A stretch of 64,000 bases of DNA from contig JAUHYL010000008.1 of NCBI GenBank assembly GCA_030426545.1, positions 1 to 64,000 of the forward strand, read 5' to 3'. This DNA comes from Gammaproteobacteria bacterium (GTDB lineage: Bacteria; Pseudomonadota; Gammaproteobacteria; Pseudomonadales; Halieaceae). The translations under genes and the position numbers were made by a program. The notes under the pieces were generated by a model. It had not been told where the DNA came from and made no database searches. It saw nothing but the letters and a program-made list of their open reading frames with translations. Below are positions 51,056 through 62,508 of the stretch, piece after piece; position 1 is the first letter of the stretch; every line of letters begins with the position of its first letter.

Positions 51056-51134
51056 TGTCTGCGATCACTTTGTTGTCGTTGCCTGTCTGCTCGGGGTTGG
51101 ATAGTGCAGTCACCCGTAGATTGCTCGCGCATGC

Positions 51135-52028
51135 TCACTGACCCGAGCGTTCGGTCAGCTGATGTGCGAAGGCATCGCGAGCGGTTTTGGCGCGCTCAAA
51201 CATCTGCTCCATCGCCTTACCATCCCCGGCGGCGATGGCGGCACGCAACTGCCCGAGATGTCCGCCAAAATCATCCATCGCCTGCAACAATGCATCGCGA
51301 TTGGCGAGGGCGATGTCGCGCCACATAATCGGGTCCGAGGAGGCGATGCGCGTAAAATCCCTGAATCCTCCGGCCGCGCAGCGGAAAATCTCGTCGCTGT
51401 CGCCAGAGGCTGCAAGAGCATCCACCAGTGCGTAGGCCAGTACATGCGGGAGATGACTGGTGGCAGCGAGTACCCGGTCGTGCGTATCGACATCCATCTC
51501 CACAACCTCCGCCCCGGTGCTTTCCCACATGGCCCGAACCAGTTCTACGGCGTCCGCTGCATTGCTCTGCTCAGGTGTAAGAATGACGCGGTGGTCAACG
51601 AACAGGTCTTCCGTGGAGGCATCAACCCCGCTGCGCTCCGAGCCGGCAATGGGGTGCCCCAGTACAAAACGAGGTGGCAGCGCACCGCAAATTTCTACCG
51701 CACTGTCGCGGATGTTGCCTTTCACGCTGGCGACATCCGTGACCACCGGGCCGCCCTCCCCCAGCAGCGGCAAAATCGTTTGCAGGACATCAGCGGCGGT
51801 CAGCGTCGGTGTGCAGATCACCAGGATGTCTGCCTGAGCTACCGCTTCTGCGATATCCAGCGTGTAGTCATCGATAACGCCGAGCTCAACGCCGCGCTGT
51901 AGCGACGGTTCGCGATAGCCGCAACCAATGAAACGCTCGCAGAACCCGGTGCCGCGCAAGGCGCGCGCCAGCGAGCCACCGATCAGGCCCAGACCGAGAA
52001 TGACCAGCGTCTTTTGCGGCAGCGCCAC
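51135..52028 (-). CDS. tyrA: Prephenate/arogenate dehydrogenase
   Basis: 'LVILGLGLIGGSLARALRGTG', 'VVTDVASVKGNI', 'FVLGHPIAGSERSGVDAS'. Confidence 0.94.
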   Translation of the reverse strand: MALPQKTLVILGLGLIGGSLARALRGTGFCERFIGCGYREPSLQRGVELGVIDDYTLDIAEAVAQADILVICTPTLTAADVLQTILPLLGEGGPVVTDVASVKGNIRDSAVEICGALPPRFVLGHPIAGSERSGVDASTEDLFVDHRVILTPEQSNAADAVELVRAMWESTGAEVVEMDVDTHDRVLAATSHLPHVLAYALVDALAASGDSDEIFRCAAGGFRDFTRIASSDPIMWRDIALANRDALLQAMDDFGGHLGQLRAAIAAGDGKAMEQMFERAKTARDAFAHQLTERSGQ

Positions 52029-52034
52029 CGGGTT

Positions 52035-53144
52035 TTACAACACGGCCTGGGGGTAGGACCCCAGGATCTTGAGCATAATTGACTGCTCGCGCAGACCTTC
52101 AAGTATCGCGGCGACATGCGCCTGTTCGTGGTGACCTTCAAACTCGATGAAGAACACATAGGCCCATTTTTCTGTGCGCGAAGGACGTGAATCGATGCGG
52201 GTAAGGCTGACACCACCTTCCTGAAACGGCTGCAACAGGGCGAACAACGCGCCGGGGCGGTTGCGGCTGGCAACAATGATCGAGGTTTTATCGTTGCCAG
52301 ACGAGGGCACTTCCTCGCGACCAATGACCAGGAAACGTGTGCTGTTGTCGGAGAAATCCTCGATATGACTGGCCAGCTTGTCCAGGCCGTAAAGTTCTGC
52401 CGCCAGGTCACCGGCCACTGCAGCCACACCGTTTTGCTGCGATGCCGAGCGCGCGGCTTCACCGTTGCTACTGACGGCGCGCAACTCTACCTGCGGCCAG
52501 TGTTTCTCCAGCCAGCCACGGCACTGGGCCAGCGCCTGCTCATGCGCGCATATTTGCTGTACATCGCCGGCAGCAGTACCCGGCGCCACCAGCAGATGGT
52601 GGCTGATACGCATCTCCACTTCGCCGGAAATCTTGACGCTGGAATCCATGAACTTGTCGAGGGTGCGACTCACCATACCCTCGGTGGAGTTCTCGACCGG
52701 GACAACGCCGTAATTACACTCGCCCGACTCCACCTGTAAAAAAACCTCGTCGATGCTCGCCTGCGGCGCGCAGATGGCGGCATGGCCAAAGTGCTTGATT
52801 GCGGCCGCCTGCGTGAATGTACCTTCCGGACCGAGGTAGGCAACGTGTAGCGGGCGCTCCAGCGCCAGACAGGCAGACATGATTTCGCGAAAAATGTGCG
52901 CCACGGTGGTCGGCTGCAAGGGGCCGGTGTCACGCGACATGATGCGTTGCAGCACCTGCGCCTCGCGTTCCGGACGGTAGAACACCACATCCTCGACACT
53001 GCCGCCGTTGGATTGCGCCTCTGCCAGCTTTATTTCAGCCACGCGCTGCGCGCACTCCGCCCGACGATTCAGCAGTTGCTGTATCGCCTGGTCAATGGCG
53101 TCTATATCGCCTCTTACCTGATCCAGATCCCTGTCGTCGGACAT
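52035..53144 (-). CDS. pheA: Bifunctional chorismate mutase/prephenate dehydratase (P-protein)
   Basis: N-terminal chorismate mutase helix 'VRGDIDAIDQAIQQLLNRRAECAQRVAEIK', PDT 'YLGPEGTFTQAAAIKHFG', ACT 'RIDSRPSRTEKWAYVFFIEFEGH'. Confidence 0.96.
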   Translation of the reverse strand: MSDDRDLDQVRGDIDAIDQAIQQLLNRRAECAQRVAEIKLAEAQSNGGSVEDVVFYRPEREAQVLQRIMSRDTGPLQPTTVAHIFREIMSACLALERPLHVAYLGPEGTFTQAAAIKHFGHAAICAPQASIDEVFLQVESGECNYGVVPVENSTEGMVSRTLDKFMDSSVKISGEVEMRISHHLLVAPGTAAGDVQQICAHEQALAQCRGWLEKHWPQVELRAVSSNGEAARSASQQNGVAAVAGDLAAELYGLDKLASHIEDFSDNSTRFLVIGREEVPSSGNDKTSIIVASRNRPGALFALLQPFQEGGVSLTRIDSRPSRTEKWAYVFFIEFEGHHEQAHVAAILEGLREQSIMLKILGSYPQAVL

Positions 53145-53169
53145 GCTTGTTCCGCCCTTTATTTTCGCA

Positions 53170-54249
53170 TCAACCGTGGCGCTGCTCGAAATCGCGCATG
53201 AAATCGATCAGGGCGTCCACCGCGTCCTCGCCCACGGCATTGTAAATGCTGGCGCGCATACCGCCCACCGAACGGTGGCCTTTCAGGTTTAACAGCCCCG
53301 CCGCTTCTGACTCCGCCAAAAAGGTCTTATCCAATTCGGCATCCGCCAGGGTGAACGGTACGTTCATCAGCGAACGGCTCGCCGGCTCGACGGGATTGGC
53401 ATAGAAAGCACTGCCATCAATCGCGGCGTACAGTTTCTGCGCTTTGCGGCGGTTGATCTCAGCCATTGCCTGCAATCCGCCCTGCTTCTCCAGCCATTCA
53501 AACACCAGGCCCGCCAGGTACAGCGCGTACGTCGGGGGGGTGTTGTACATGGACTCATTATCTGCCGCCACCTGCCAGTTGAGCATGGCCGGGCAGAGAT
53601 CATGCGCTTTGCCCAGCAGATCACGGCGCACAATCAACAGGGCCAGACCCGCCGGGCCGATGTTCTTCTGCGCACCGGCGTAAATCGCTCCGTACGCATT
53701 CACGTCGATGGGGCGCGACAGGATAGTGGACGACATGTCGACGACCAGAGGCACATCGACCTGCGGCGTCCAGGGAAACTCCACGCCGCCGATGGTTTCG
53801 TTCGGTGTGTAGTGCAGGTAGGCCGCATCCGCGCCAAGTTGCCACTCCTCAAACGGGGGAATGGTCGAAAAGTTAGTGTCCTCCGAGCTGGCGACAACGT
53901 TCACGTCGCAGTAACGCCCGGCTTCGGCAATCGCTTTCCTGGACCACTGGCCGGTGTTGACGTAGTCAGCACTGCCCTTGCCGCCAAGCAAATTTAGCGG
54001 CACGGCGGAGAATTGCGTGCTGGCTCCGCCGTGCAGGAACACGATGGCGTAGTCATCGGAGATATCGAGCAGGCGGCGCAGCGAGGCTTCGGCAGCATCG
54101 GCCACGCCGACGACTTCCGCGCTGCGATGGCTCATCTCCATAATGGACAATCCCTTGCCATGCCAGTCGAGCATTTCATCGCGCGCCGTTTGCAATACCG
54201 CTTCAGGCAGAGCGGCCGGTCCGGCACAAAAGTTGTAACAACGGGTCAT
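53170..54249 (-). CDS. serC: Phosphoserine aminotransferase
   Basis: 'CYNFCAGPAALPEAVLQTARDEMLDWHGKGLSIMEMSHRS', 'IYAGAQKNIGPAGLALLIVRRDLLG'; start set at MTRCYNF. Confidence 0.97.
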   Translation of the reverse strand: MTRCYNFCAGPAALPEAVLQTARDEMLDWHGKGLSIMEMSHRSAEVVGVADAAEASLRRLLDISDDYAIVFLHGGASTQFSAVPLNLLGGKGSADYVNTGQWSRKAIAEAGRYCDVNVVASSEDTNFSTIPPFEEWQLGADAAYLHYTPNETIGGVEFPWTPQVDVPLVVDMSSTILSRPIDVNAYGAIYAGAQKNIGPAGLALLIVRRDLLGKAHDLCPAMLNWQVAADNESMYNTPPTYALYLAGLVFEWLEKQGGLQAMAEINRRKAQKLYAAIDGSAFYANPVEPASRSLMNVPFTLADAELDKTFLAESEAAGLLNLKGHRSVGGMRASIYNAVGEDAVDALIDFMRDFEQRHG

Positions 54250-54275
54250 ACACCTACTTCCTTCTAGAAACAAAA

Positions 54276-54293
54276 TGCCCCCGGATCGGGGGC
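54276..54293 (-). terminator. Rho-independent terminator after gyrA
   Basis: TGCCCCCGATCCGGGGGCA followed by TTTTGTTT on the minus strand. Confidence 0.75.
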
Positions 54294-54354
54294 ACGCGAT
54301 TGTACGCAATTTTCAGCCACGGGCCGACGGGAGAATTACCGAAGCGACGTTGGC

Positions 54355-56958
54355 CTAATCCTCGGTATCGGCGCCGCCCTCCGCCTCGGGTGATACACCA
54401 GCATCATCCGCAGCACCCAGATCGTCGTCTTCCGGTTCTTCGATTCGCTCCAGTCCGACCAGTGTTTCCCCGGATTTGGTACGAATGACCCGCACACCCT
54501 GCGTGTTGCGGCCCTGCACGGACACTTCCTCCGCGCGCGTACGCACCAGCGTACCCTGGTTGGAGATCAGCATCAGTTCATCACCGGGGAAGACCTGCAC
54601 AGCACCCACCATGCGACCGTTGCGGTCCGAGCACTGCATGGCAATCACGCCCTTGGTGCCACGGCCCTTGGTCGGAAAATCTGCCACTTCTGTGCGCTTG
54701 CCGTAGCCGTTTTCCGACACGGTCAAGACTTTGCCGTCATCCGCCGGAATGATCAGCGAAATCATCGCGTGACCGGCACCCAGCTTGATGCCGCGCACGC
54801 CACGTGCGGTGCGGCCCATGGCGCGCACATCGCCCTCGCGGAAACGCACGGCCTTGCCCTCGCTGGATAACAACATCACGTCACGACCGCCGTCGGTTAT
54901 CGCGGTACCCACCAGAACGTCACCTTCCTCCAGTTCCAGCGCGCGCAGCCCAACGCTGCGCTGCCGCGCAAAGTTGGTCAGTTCGGTTTTCTTTACGGTG
55001 CCATTGGCTGTTGCCATAAAGATGTAATGGCCCTCGGTGTATTCCTGCACCGGCAGTATGGAAGTGACGCGCTCGCCCTCCTCCAGCGGCAGCAGGTTGA
55101 CCATCGGGCGTCCGCGGGAATTACGCCCCGCTACCGGGATCTGGTAGACCTTGAGCCAATAGACTTTCCCCATATTGGAAAAGCACAGGATCGTATCGTG
55201 GGTGCTGGCAATCAGCAGATGTTCCACGAAATCCTCATCTTTCACTGCGGTCGCGGACTTGCCCATGCCACCACGGCGCTGCGCCTGGTAATCGGACAGG
55301 GGCTGGGTTTTCGCATAACCGCCGTGGGAGATTGTCACCACACGATCCTCTTCCGTGATGAGATCTTCTGCGGTTAGATCGTGCTGACTGGAAGTAATTT
55401 CGGTGCGACGCTCATCGCCGTATTCGTTGACAACCTCTTCCAGCTCCTCGCGAATCACCGCCTTCAGGCGCTCGGGATCGGACAGTATTTCCAGGTAATC
55501 GGCAATTTCGCGCAGCTTTTCCTCGTATTCGCTCAGCAGCTTTTCGTGCTCCAGGCCGGTGAGGCGATGCAGACGCAAATCGAGAATGGCCTGCACCTGC
55601 GCCGGCGAGAGGAAATACTCGCCATCGTGCAAGCCATACTGCGGTTCGAGCTCATCCGGACGACAGGCGTCGGCGCCGGCGCGCTCGAGCATGCCCATCA
55701 CATCGCCAGGCAGCCAGCCTCGCGCCAGCAGTTTCTCCCTCGCCTCGGCGGGGCTGGGAGATTCCTTGATCAATGCAATCACCGGATCGATATTCGCCAG
55801 CGCGATGGCCTGGCCTTCCAGAATGTGTCCCCGCTCGCGCGCCTTGCGCAGCAGGTACATGGTGCGACGCGTCACCACCTCGCGGCGGTGGCGGATAAAC
55901 GCTTCCAGAATCTCCTTCAGGTTGAGTATCTTCGGCTGACCGTCTACCAGTGCCACCATGTTGATACCGAACACCGATTGCAGCTGCGTCTGGGCATAGA
56001 GATTGTTGAGCACCACATCGCCCAATTCACCGCGACGCAGTTCGATCACCACGCGCAGGCCGTCCTTATCGGATTCGTCGCGCAGTTCGGTAATGCCCTC
56101 GATTTTCTTCTCTTTTACCAGCTCCGCTATGCGCTCGATCAGACGCGCCTTGTTCAGCTGGTAGGGCAGCTCGTGCACGATGATGGTGTCTTTGCCCTTC
56201 TTTTCATCGCTGATGACCTCCGCGCGAGCGCGCACGTAGATGCGCCCACGACCGGTGCGATACGCCTGCACGATACCCGCACGGCCATTGATGATCGCCC
56301 CCGTGGGGAAATCCGGGCCCGGGATATGCTCCATCAGTTCGTCCACGGTCAGGTCGGGATTCGCCATCAACGCCAGGCAGCCGGCGATCACCTCGCGCAG
56401 GTTGTGAGGCGGGATATTGGTCGCCATGCCCACCGCGATACCGCTGGAGCCGTTGACCAACAGGTTGGGAACCCGGGTCGGCAGCACCGCGGGAATGCGC
56501 TCGGTGCCATCGTAATTGTCGACAAAATCAACCGTCTCTTTGTCCAGATCGGCCAGCAGCGCATGGGCGATCTTCTGCATGCGAATTTCGGTGTAACGCA
56601 TGGCAGCGGCGTTATCGCCGTCGATAGAGCCGAAGTTGCCCTGACCGTCCACCAACATGTAGCGCAGGGAAAAGGGCTGTGCCATGCGCACAATGGTGTC
56701 GTACACGGCCGAATCGCCATGCGGGTGATATTTACCAATCACATCGCCGACCACGCGCGCTGACTTCTTGTAGGCCTTGTTCCAGTCGTTATTCAGTTCG
56801 TTCATGGCGAACAGCACGCGCCGGTGCACCGGCTTCAATCCGTCCCTTACATCCGGCAGCGCCCTGCCCACGATCACGCTCATGGCGTAATCGAGGTAGG
56901 ATTGCTTCATCTCGTCCTCGATGCTGACGGGAAGGATTTCCTTGGCTATGTCACCCAT
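54355..56958 (-). CDS. gyrA: DNA gyrase subunit A
   Basis: 867 aa; '[39 protein letters not shown]', GyrA box 'QRRGGMG'. Confidence 0.98.
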   Translation of the reverse strand: MGDIAKEILPVSIEDEMKQSYLDYAMSVIVGRALPDVRDGLKPVHRRVLFAMNELNNDWNKAYKKSARVVGDVIGKYHPHGDSAVYDTIVRMAQPFSLRYMLVDGQGNFGSIDGDNAAAMRYTEIRMQKIAHALLADLDKETVDFVDNYDGTERIPAVLPTRVPNLLVNGSSGIAVGMATNIPPHNLREVIAGCLALMANPDLTVDELMEHIPGPDFPTGAIINGRAGIVQAYRTGRGRIYVRARAEVISDEKKGKDTIIVHELPYQLNKARLIERIAELVKEKKIEGITELRDESDKDGLRVVIELRRGELGDVVLNNLYAQTQLQSVFGINMVALVDGQPKILNLKEILEAFIRHRREVVTRRTMYLLRKARERGHILEGQAIALANIDPVIALIKESPSPAEAREKLLARGWLPGDVMGMLERAGADACRPDELEPQYGLHDGEYFLSPAQVQAILDLRLHRLTGLEHEKLLSEYEEKLREIADYLEILSDPERLKAVIREELEEVVNEYGDERRTEITSSQHDLTAEDLITEEDRVVTISHGGYAKTQPLSDYQAQRRGGMGKSATAVKDEDFVEHLLIASTHDTILCFSNMGKVYWLKVYQIPVAGRNSRGRPMVNLLPLEEGERVTSILPVQEYTEGHYIFMATANGTVKKTELTNFARQRSVGLRALELEEGDVLVGTAITDGGRDVMLLSSEGKAVRFREGDVRAMGRTARGVRGIKLGAGHAMISLIIPADDGKVLTVSENGYGKRTEVADFPTKGRGTKGVIAMQCSDRNGRMVGAVQVFPGDELMLISNQGTLVRTRAEEVSVQGRNTQGVRVIRTKSGETLVGLERIEEPEDDDLGAADDAGVSPEAEGGADTED

Positions 56959-57385
56959 TTGGAATGGTTTCCTTGGCTTCTTGCGGGGCTTTTTTTAATC
57001 GCTTTTCCGGGCCGGCGGCGGGGCTGCTGCACCCTCCTGCGGCCTACCTCTTACACGGATAGTCGCGCCCGGAAATAAACGCGCAATTATACGGGAAACT
57101 GGGCCTCAGCTGCCATGTTTTTAGCGGCTGCCAGCGAGAGAATTGGCGCCCTGGATTTGGCCTCTGCGGCCGGATTCGCCGGCTGCTGAGACGGTGTACC
57201 GCCAACGGGTGGCAGCGCCCTGTGCCGCAGGCCGGTGCAACAGGGCGCGCAACGCGCTCCCGGGGCACGCCCGGAAACCCCGACAGGCCCACAGGCAAGC
57301 AGCAATCCACACTTTGCGGTTATACTCTCGCGCAAGCGCAATCTGCCATTTCAATCTGCCAATCAGGGAGACCCGCTCGCGACCC

Positions 57386-58717
57386 ATGAGCGATCAAGCA
57401 CTACACGCCGATACACTGATCCATCCTGACTGGATAGTCCCCGTTGTGCCGCAGGGGGTTGTGCTGGATGGCTACAGCCTTGCGATTACCGGCGACCGTA
57501 TCAGCGCACTGCTACCGCGCGCGCAAACCGGCGCTATCGAGGCTGACACCGTGCTGGAACTGCCGGGTCAGGTGTTGCTGCCGGGCCTTATCAACAGCCA
57601 CGGTCACGCCGGTATGAGCCTGTTGCGCGGCTACGCTGACGACAAACCACTGATGCCCTGGCTGGAGGAATTCATCTGGCCCGCCGAGGGTGCCCATGTC
57701 AGTGAAGCCTTCGTCGCCGATGGCACCGAACTGGCCATCGCTGAGATGATCCGCGCCGGCACAACGACTTTCAGCGACATGTATTTCTTTCCGGACATCG
57801 CCGCCAGGACGGCACAAACAGCGGGCATGCGCTGCCAGATCACCTTCCCCGTATTCGACTTTCCCACCGCGTGGGCAAAAAATGCAGACGAATACATCAG
57901 CAAAGGCCTGGCAGTACGCGACGATTTCAAACACAGCACGCTGGTGAGAGTGGTATTCGGGCCGCACGCACCGTATACGGTTTCCGCAGAAAACCTGGCC
58001 AAAGTAGCCACACTGGCCGCGGAGCTGGACGTGGAAATACATATCCACCTGCACGAAACCGCTGGCGAGGTCCTGCAGGCCGTGGAACAGAACGGCGAAC
58101 GGCCACTGGACAGCCTGCACCGGCTCGGGCTGATCGGGCCGCGCACGCAGTGCGTACATATGACTGACCTCGGTGACCAGGACATCGCACTGCTCGCCGG
58201 CGCCGGGGCACACGTGGTGCACTGCCCGCAATCGAACATGAAGCTGGCATCGGGCGTTTGCCCGGTCAGCAAGCTGATGGACAAAGGGATTAACGTGGCA
58301 TTGGGTACAGACTCCGCCGCCAGCAACAACAATCTCAACCTGTTCATCGAAATGCAGGCTGCGGCCCTGTTGGCCAAGGTAAGCAGCATGGACGCCACAC
58401 GGCTCGCCGCATCGGACGCCCTGGCCATGGCGACCATCAACGGCGCCCGCGCCATGGGCATTGCCGACCAGCTCGGCAGCCTGGAAACCGGCAAGTTGGC
58501 TGACGTCATCGCGGTTGACCTCAGCGGGCCGGAATTACAACCCGTGTATAACCCGCTTTCCCAGCTGGTTTACGCCTGCAATGGCAGCCAGGTGAGCCAC
58601 AGCTGGGTGGCCGGCCGCGCCGTCATGCAGAATCGTGAACTGACAACGATTGATATCGATGCCGTTCGCGAACGCAGCGAGAACTGGCGCAACCGCATTG
58701 AGGAGGGAAGACCATGA
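57386..58717 (+). CDS. mtaD: TRZ/ATZ family amidohydrolase (5'-methylthioadenosine/S-adenosylhomocysteine deaminase)
   Basis: '[37 protein letters not shown]', '[12 protein letters not shown]', '[15 protein letters not shown]'; start set at MSDQALH. Confidence 0.88.
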   Translation: MSDQALHADTLIHPDWIVPVVPQGVVLDGYSLAITGDRISALLPRAQTGAIEADTVLELPGQVLLPGLINSHGHAGMSLLRGYADDKPLMPWLEEFIWPAEGAHVSEAFVADGTELAIAEMIRAGTTTFSDMYFFPDIAARTAQTAGMRCQITFPVFDFPTAWAKNADEYISKGLAVRDDFKHSTLVRVVFGPHAPYTVSAENLAKVATLAAELDVEIHIHLHETAGEVLQAVEQNGERPLDSLHRLGLIGPRTQCVHMTDLGDQDIALLAGAGAHVVHCPQSNMKLASGVCPVSKLMDKGINVALGTDSAASNNNLNLFIEMQAAALLAKVSSMDATRLAASDALAMATINGARAMGIADQLGSLETGKLADVIAVDLSGPELQPVYNPLSQLVYACNGSQVSHSWVAGRAVMQNRELTTIDIDAVRERSENWRNRIEEGRP

Positions 58718-59424
58718 ACAGCCCTGCAAATGTCGACCCGGCAGAGATTGCCAAGTTCGAGGAACTCGCCTCACGCTGGTGGGATCGCAACAGCGAATTC
58801 AAGCCGCTGCACGACATCAATCCGCTGCGCGCCAACTATATCGACGAGCACTCGCCGGTTGCGGGCAAGCGGCTGATCGACATCGGTTGCGGTGGCGGCA
58901 TTCTCGCCGAGGCCATGGCGCAACGGGGCGCAACGGTAACCGGTATCGACATGGGTGAAGCGCCCCTGGCGGTTGCGCGTCTGCACCTGCTGGAATCCGG
59001 GGCCGAGGTAGACTATCGACGCTCAACTGCGGAGGAACTCGCCGCCCAGGAACCCGGACACTACGATATTGTCTGCTGCCTGGAGATGCTGGAACACGTT
59101 CCTGAACCCGGCGATGTCATTGCCGCCTGCGCCGAGCTGGCGAAACCCGGCGCCTCGCTGTATTTCTCGACCATCAATCGCAACCCCAAGTCCTACGTCT
59201 TCGCCATTGTCGGTGCCGAGCACATCCTGCGCCTGTTGCCGGTGGGTACGCACGAGTATGAAAAATTCATCAAACCGTCCGAGCTCGCTGGCTGGATCAG
59301 GGCCGCTGGGCTGGTGCTGGACGACATGACCGGGCTGACCTACAACCCGCTGACGAAACGCTACCGGCTGAACCCCAGGGACGTGGATGTGAATTACATG
59401 GTGCGCGCGGTAAAACCCGCATGA
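58714..59424 (+). CDS. ubiG: Ubiquinone biosynthesis O-methyltransferase
   Basis: '[30 protein letters not shown]', '[27 protein letters not shown]'. Confidence 0.96.
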   Translation: MNSPANVDPAEIAKFEELASRWWDRNSEFKPLHDINPLRANYIDEHSPVAGKRLIDIGCGGGILAEAMAQRGATVTGIDMGEAPLAVARLHLLESGAEVDYRRSTAEELAAQEPGHYDIVCCLEMLEHVPEPGDVIAACAELAKPGASLYFSTINRNPKSYVFAIVGAEHILRLLPVGTHEYEKFIKPSELAGWIRAAGLVLDDMTGLTYNPLTKRYRLNPRDVDVNYMVRAVKPA

Positions 59425-60110
59425 GCCACGCACGCAACGCGTCCTTTCCGCGCCGGTTGCGCGCCGTGTTGTTCGACCTGGATGGCACCCTGATCGACAC
59501 CGCCGATGAATTCGTGCCGGCCGTACAGGCGCTACGCGCAGAGAACGGCCTCGCGCCGTTGGCGCCCGAGCGCATTCGCGCCTCGGTATCGAACGGCGCG
59601 CGCGCACTCGTCTGCCTGGGGCTGAATATGCAGGACGACCACCCGGATTTTGAAACCCACCGCCTGCGACTGCTGGCGCTGTACAGCGAGGTTCTCGGCA
59701 CTCTGGCGCAACCCTATCCCGGCATCGCTGAGCTGTTGCGACGGCTGGCCGCGCGCGGAATCGGCTGGGGCATCGCCACCAACAAGCCGCGCGCCTACAC
59801 CGAACCATTACTGCAACGCCTGAACATAAAACCAGCGCCCGGCAGCGTGGTGTGCCCCGACGATGTCGCCGAGCGCAAACCGCACCCGGAAAGCCTCTAC
59901 CGCAACTGTGTGGAACTCAACTGTTCGCCCGCGGAAACGATCTATATCGGCGATCACGCCCGGGATATCGAGGCGGGACGCCGCGCCGGCATGTACACCA
60001 TTGCCGCCGCTTACGGCTATATTGAGCCCGGCGACGACCCGCAGCAATGGGGCGCTGATGCACTGGTAGAGCGTAGCGAAGATCTGCTCACACACTTTCA
60101 GGAACGCTAG
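59421..60110 (+). CDS. mupP: HAD family phosphatase, probable MupP (N-acetylmuramate 6-phosphate phosphatase)
   Basis: '[17 protein letters not shown]', '[18 protein letters not shown]', '[18 protein letters not shown]'; ubiG-HAD-yciK order as in Pseudomonas. Confidence 0.82.
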   Translation: MSHARNASFPRRLRAVLFDLDGTLIDTADEFVPAVQALRAENGLAPLAPERIRASVSNGARALVCLGLNMQDDHPDFETHRLRLLALYSEVLGTLAQPYPGIAELLRRLAARGIGWGIATNKPRAYTEPLLQRLNIKPAPGSVVCPDDVAERKPHPESLYRNCVELNCSPAETIYIGDHARDIEAGRRAGMYTIAAAYGYIEPGDDPQQWGADALVERSEDLLTHFQER

Positions 60111-60121
60111 ACAAGACACCC

Positions 60122-60880
60122 ATGGATACTCTGCTTACTCCACGCAACTACCGCCCCCGGGCGAACCTGTTGCAGGGCAAAACCCTGCTGGTGACGGGCG
60201 CCGGCGACGGCATCGGCAAGGCGGCGGCACTCTCGTATGCCGCTTACGGTGCAACGGTGCTGTTGCTGGGACGTACGGGCAGCAAACTGGAAGCAGTCTA
60301 TGACCAGATCGAGGCAGGCGGCGGTGCCAAACCCGCCATCATCGAAATGGATCTGGCCAGCGCGGGCGAGGAAAGTTACGCCAACCTCGCCGACGGTCTG
60401 GGGAACGAGTTTGAGCGCCTGGACGGCATCCTGCACAACGCCTCTATCCTGGGTGACAGAACGCCCATTCAGTCGGCCAACTATGCTACCTGGCAGGAGG
60501 TGATGCAGGTCAACGTCAATGCGCCGTTTATCCTCACTCGCGCATTGCTGCCGCTGCTGCAACTCTCGCCATCCGCGTCCATTATCTTCACCTCGTCGGG
60601 CGTGGGTCGCGTCGGCCGCGCTTACTGGGGCGCCTATGCCGTATCCAAGTTTGCTACCGAGGGATTCATGCAGGTGCTGGCAGATGAGCTGGAAAACACT
60701 TCCCACATCCGCGTCAACTCGATCAATCCCAAGGGCACCAACACCGCCATGCGCCGGCTCGCCTACCCGGCGGAGAACCCGACGGACAACCCCTCGCCCG
60801 ACGACATCATGCCGGCCTACCTGTTCCTGATGGGGGAAGACTCCGCGGGAATGACGGGCAAGGCGTTCGACGCGCGTTAA
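60122..60880 (+). CDS. yciK: YciK family SDR oxidoreductase
   Basis: 'LLQGKTLLVTGAGDGIGKAAALSYAAYGATVLLLGRT', 'GAYAVSKFATEGFMQVLADE'. Confidence 0.92.
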   Translation: MDTLLTPRNYRPRANLLQGKTLLVTGAGDGIGKAAALSYAAYGATVLLLGRTGSKLEAVYDQIEAGGGAKPAIIEMDLASAGEESYANLADGLGNEFERLDGILHNASILGDRTPIQSANYATWQEVMQVNVNAPFILTRALLPLLQLSPSASIIFTSSGVGRVGRAYWGAYAVSKFATEGFMQVLADELENTSHIRVNSINPKGTNTAMRRLAYPAENPTDNPSPDDIMPAYLFLMGEDSAGMTGKAFDAR

Positions 60881-60992
60881 GCGCGCCTGCACAGGGGCAG
60901 ATCACAGCCGTGCTCTGGCGTGACCGGGATCAGAAAGGGAAACAGGCCAGAAAGGCATCTGACCTGCCAAGAACCGTGGTCTGCGCCGGAGG

Positions 60993-61445
60993 CTAGCCGG
61001 CGAGTTCTGACGTGCAGTTCGGGCAGCGCGTCGCCTTCAGCGGTACCTCAGACAGGCAGTAGCCGCATTCCTTCGTGGTCGGCGCCTCTTCTTCCTTTTC
61101 CTCTTCAGCCTGCAGTTTGTTGATCGACCGGATGAGCAGGAAAACAGCAAAGGCAACAATCAGGAAGCTGACAACCGAGTTCAGGAACAGGCCGTAACTG
61201 ATCGTCACCGCACCTGCTTCCTGGGCCATCTCAAGCGTGGCATAAGGCCCCGCCTGGGCGCCCTCTTTCAGCGTAATAAACAGGTCACTGAAATCGACCC
61301 CGCCCATGAGCAAGCCAATCGGCGGCATAATGACATCTGCGACAAGGCTTTTGACAATGGTGCCAAACGCACCACCGATGATGATACCTACGGCCATATC
61401 AACGACGTTGCCGCGCATCGCGAACTCTTTGAAATCCTTCAGCAT
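60993..61445 (-). CDS. mscL: Large-conductance mechanosensitive channel with C-terminal zinc-ribbon-like tail
   Basis: '[56 protein letters not shown]' plus C-terminal '[19 protein letters not shown]'. Confidence 0.96.
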   Translation of the reverse strand: MLKDFKEFAMRGNVVDMAVGIIIGGAFGTIVKSLVADVIMPPIGLLMGGVDFSDLFITLKEGAQAGPYATLEMAQEAGAVTISYGLFLNSVVSFLIVAFAVFLLIRSINKLQAEEEKEEEAPTTKECGYCLSEVPLKATRCPNCTSELAG

Positions 61446-61589
61446 GGTGTCTCTCCTTCAGAGTTATTCTTGAACCAGCTCGACCAGCCCGGCTTATTGC
61501 ATTCTCGCCTATACGGCACGCCCATGGAAACTGCGAGGATGCTGCAAACTGTAAAAACTGCCCCGTGCCTGCAGGCGCGCGGCGCGGAA

Positions 61590-62504
61590 TTACCTGGGCC
61601 GGCGCCCGGCTTTGGCCACACCGCGCCCCGTGCGCTTGCCAAACTGCCGCTCCATCACTTCGCGCTCTTTGGCGGACACCCGCTGCAGTGACTTCGCGGG
61701 CAACCCCGCCATGCGGTAAAGCGTTTTTACATCCTTGTGATCCATCTCCACCCACTGGCCCTGCTTAACCTTGGAGGGAATAAACACATCACCGTAACGC
61801 ACTCGCTTGAGCCTCGACACTGTGAGTCCCTGCGACTCCCACAACCTGCGCACCTCGCGATTGCGGCCCTCCATCAGCACCACGTAATACCATTTATTGA
61901 TGCCATCCTGGTCGCCACCGCCATCCTGAATGTCGGTGAAGCGCGCCACGCCGTCGTCAAGCATCACGCCTTCCAACATGCGCTGCAGCATGTCCGGGGT
62001 CACATCACCCATGACGCGCACCATATACTCGCGTTCGATATTGGAAGAAGGGTGCATGAGCGCATTGGCCAGTTCGCCGTCGGTGGTAAACAGCAACAGA
62101 CCTGACGTGTTGTAATCGAGACGACCGATAGAGATCCAGCGGCCCTGCTTGAGCTTGGGCAGGCGCTGGAAAACCGTGCGACGATCCTGCGGATCGCTGC
62201 GGCTGGTGACTTCACCGGGGGGCTTGTGATACAGAATGCAGCGAACCTTGTCGGCGTCCTCGCGCTGCAGCGGCTTGCCGTCTACCGTGAGGCGGTCGTG
62301 TTCAGTCACCCTGTCGCCGAGCTTGGCGCGCCTGCCGTTGACGTTGACGCGACCCTGCTCTATCCAGCGCTCCATTTCACGCCGCGAGCCCAAACCGGTG
62401 GCGGCCAGTACCTTTTGCAGTTTGTCACCGGCAGGAGAAGACGCCTGGGAAGCCGTGTCCGGCTGATCACCCCCGGGCTTGCTCCCGCGGGATCGAGTCG
62501 CCAC
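61590..62504 (-). CDS. rluB: 23S rRNA pseudouridine(2605) synthase
   Basis: S4 domain 'LQKVLAATGLGSRREMERWIEQGRVNVNGRRA', 'SIGRLDYNTSGLLLFTTDGELANALMHPSS'. Confidence 0.94.
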   Translation of the reverse strand: MATRSRGSKPGGDQPDTASQASSPAGDKLQKVLAATGLGSRREMERWIEQGRVNVNGRRAKLGDRVTEHDRLTVDGKPLQREDADKVRCILYHKPPGEVTSRSDPQDRRTVFQRLPKLKQGRWISIGRLDYNTSGLLLFTTDGELANALMHPSSNIEREYMVRVMGDVTPDMLQRMLEGVMLDDGVARFTDIQDGGGDQDGINKWYYVVLMEGRNREVRRLWESQGLTVSRLKRVRYGDVFIPSKVKQGQWVEMDHKDVKTLYRMAGLPAKSLQRVSAKEREVMERQFGKRTGRGVAKAGRRPR

Positions 62505-62508
62505 GGGG

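Noticed and set aside
55381-56763. 460-aa + strand ORF antisense to gyrA
   Set aside because: gyrA on the minus strand is unambiguous; the antisense frame is a mirror of GC-rich codon usage, with no recognisable motifs.
54355-56958. Quinolone-resistance substitutions in GyrA
   Set aside because: The QRDR reads [12 protein letters not shown] with the wild-type Ser and Asp positions; nothing unusual.
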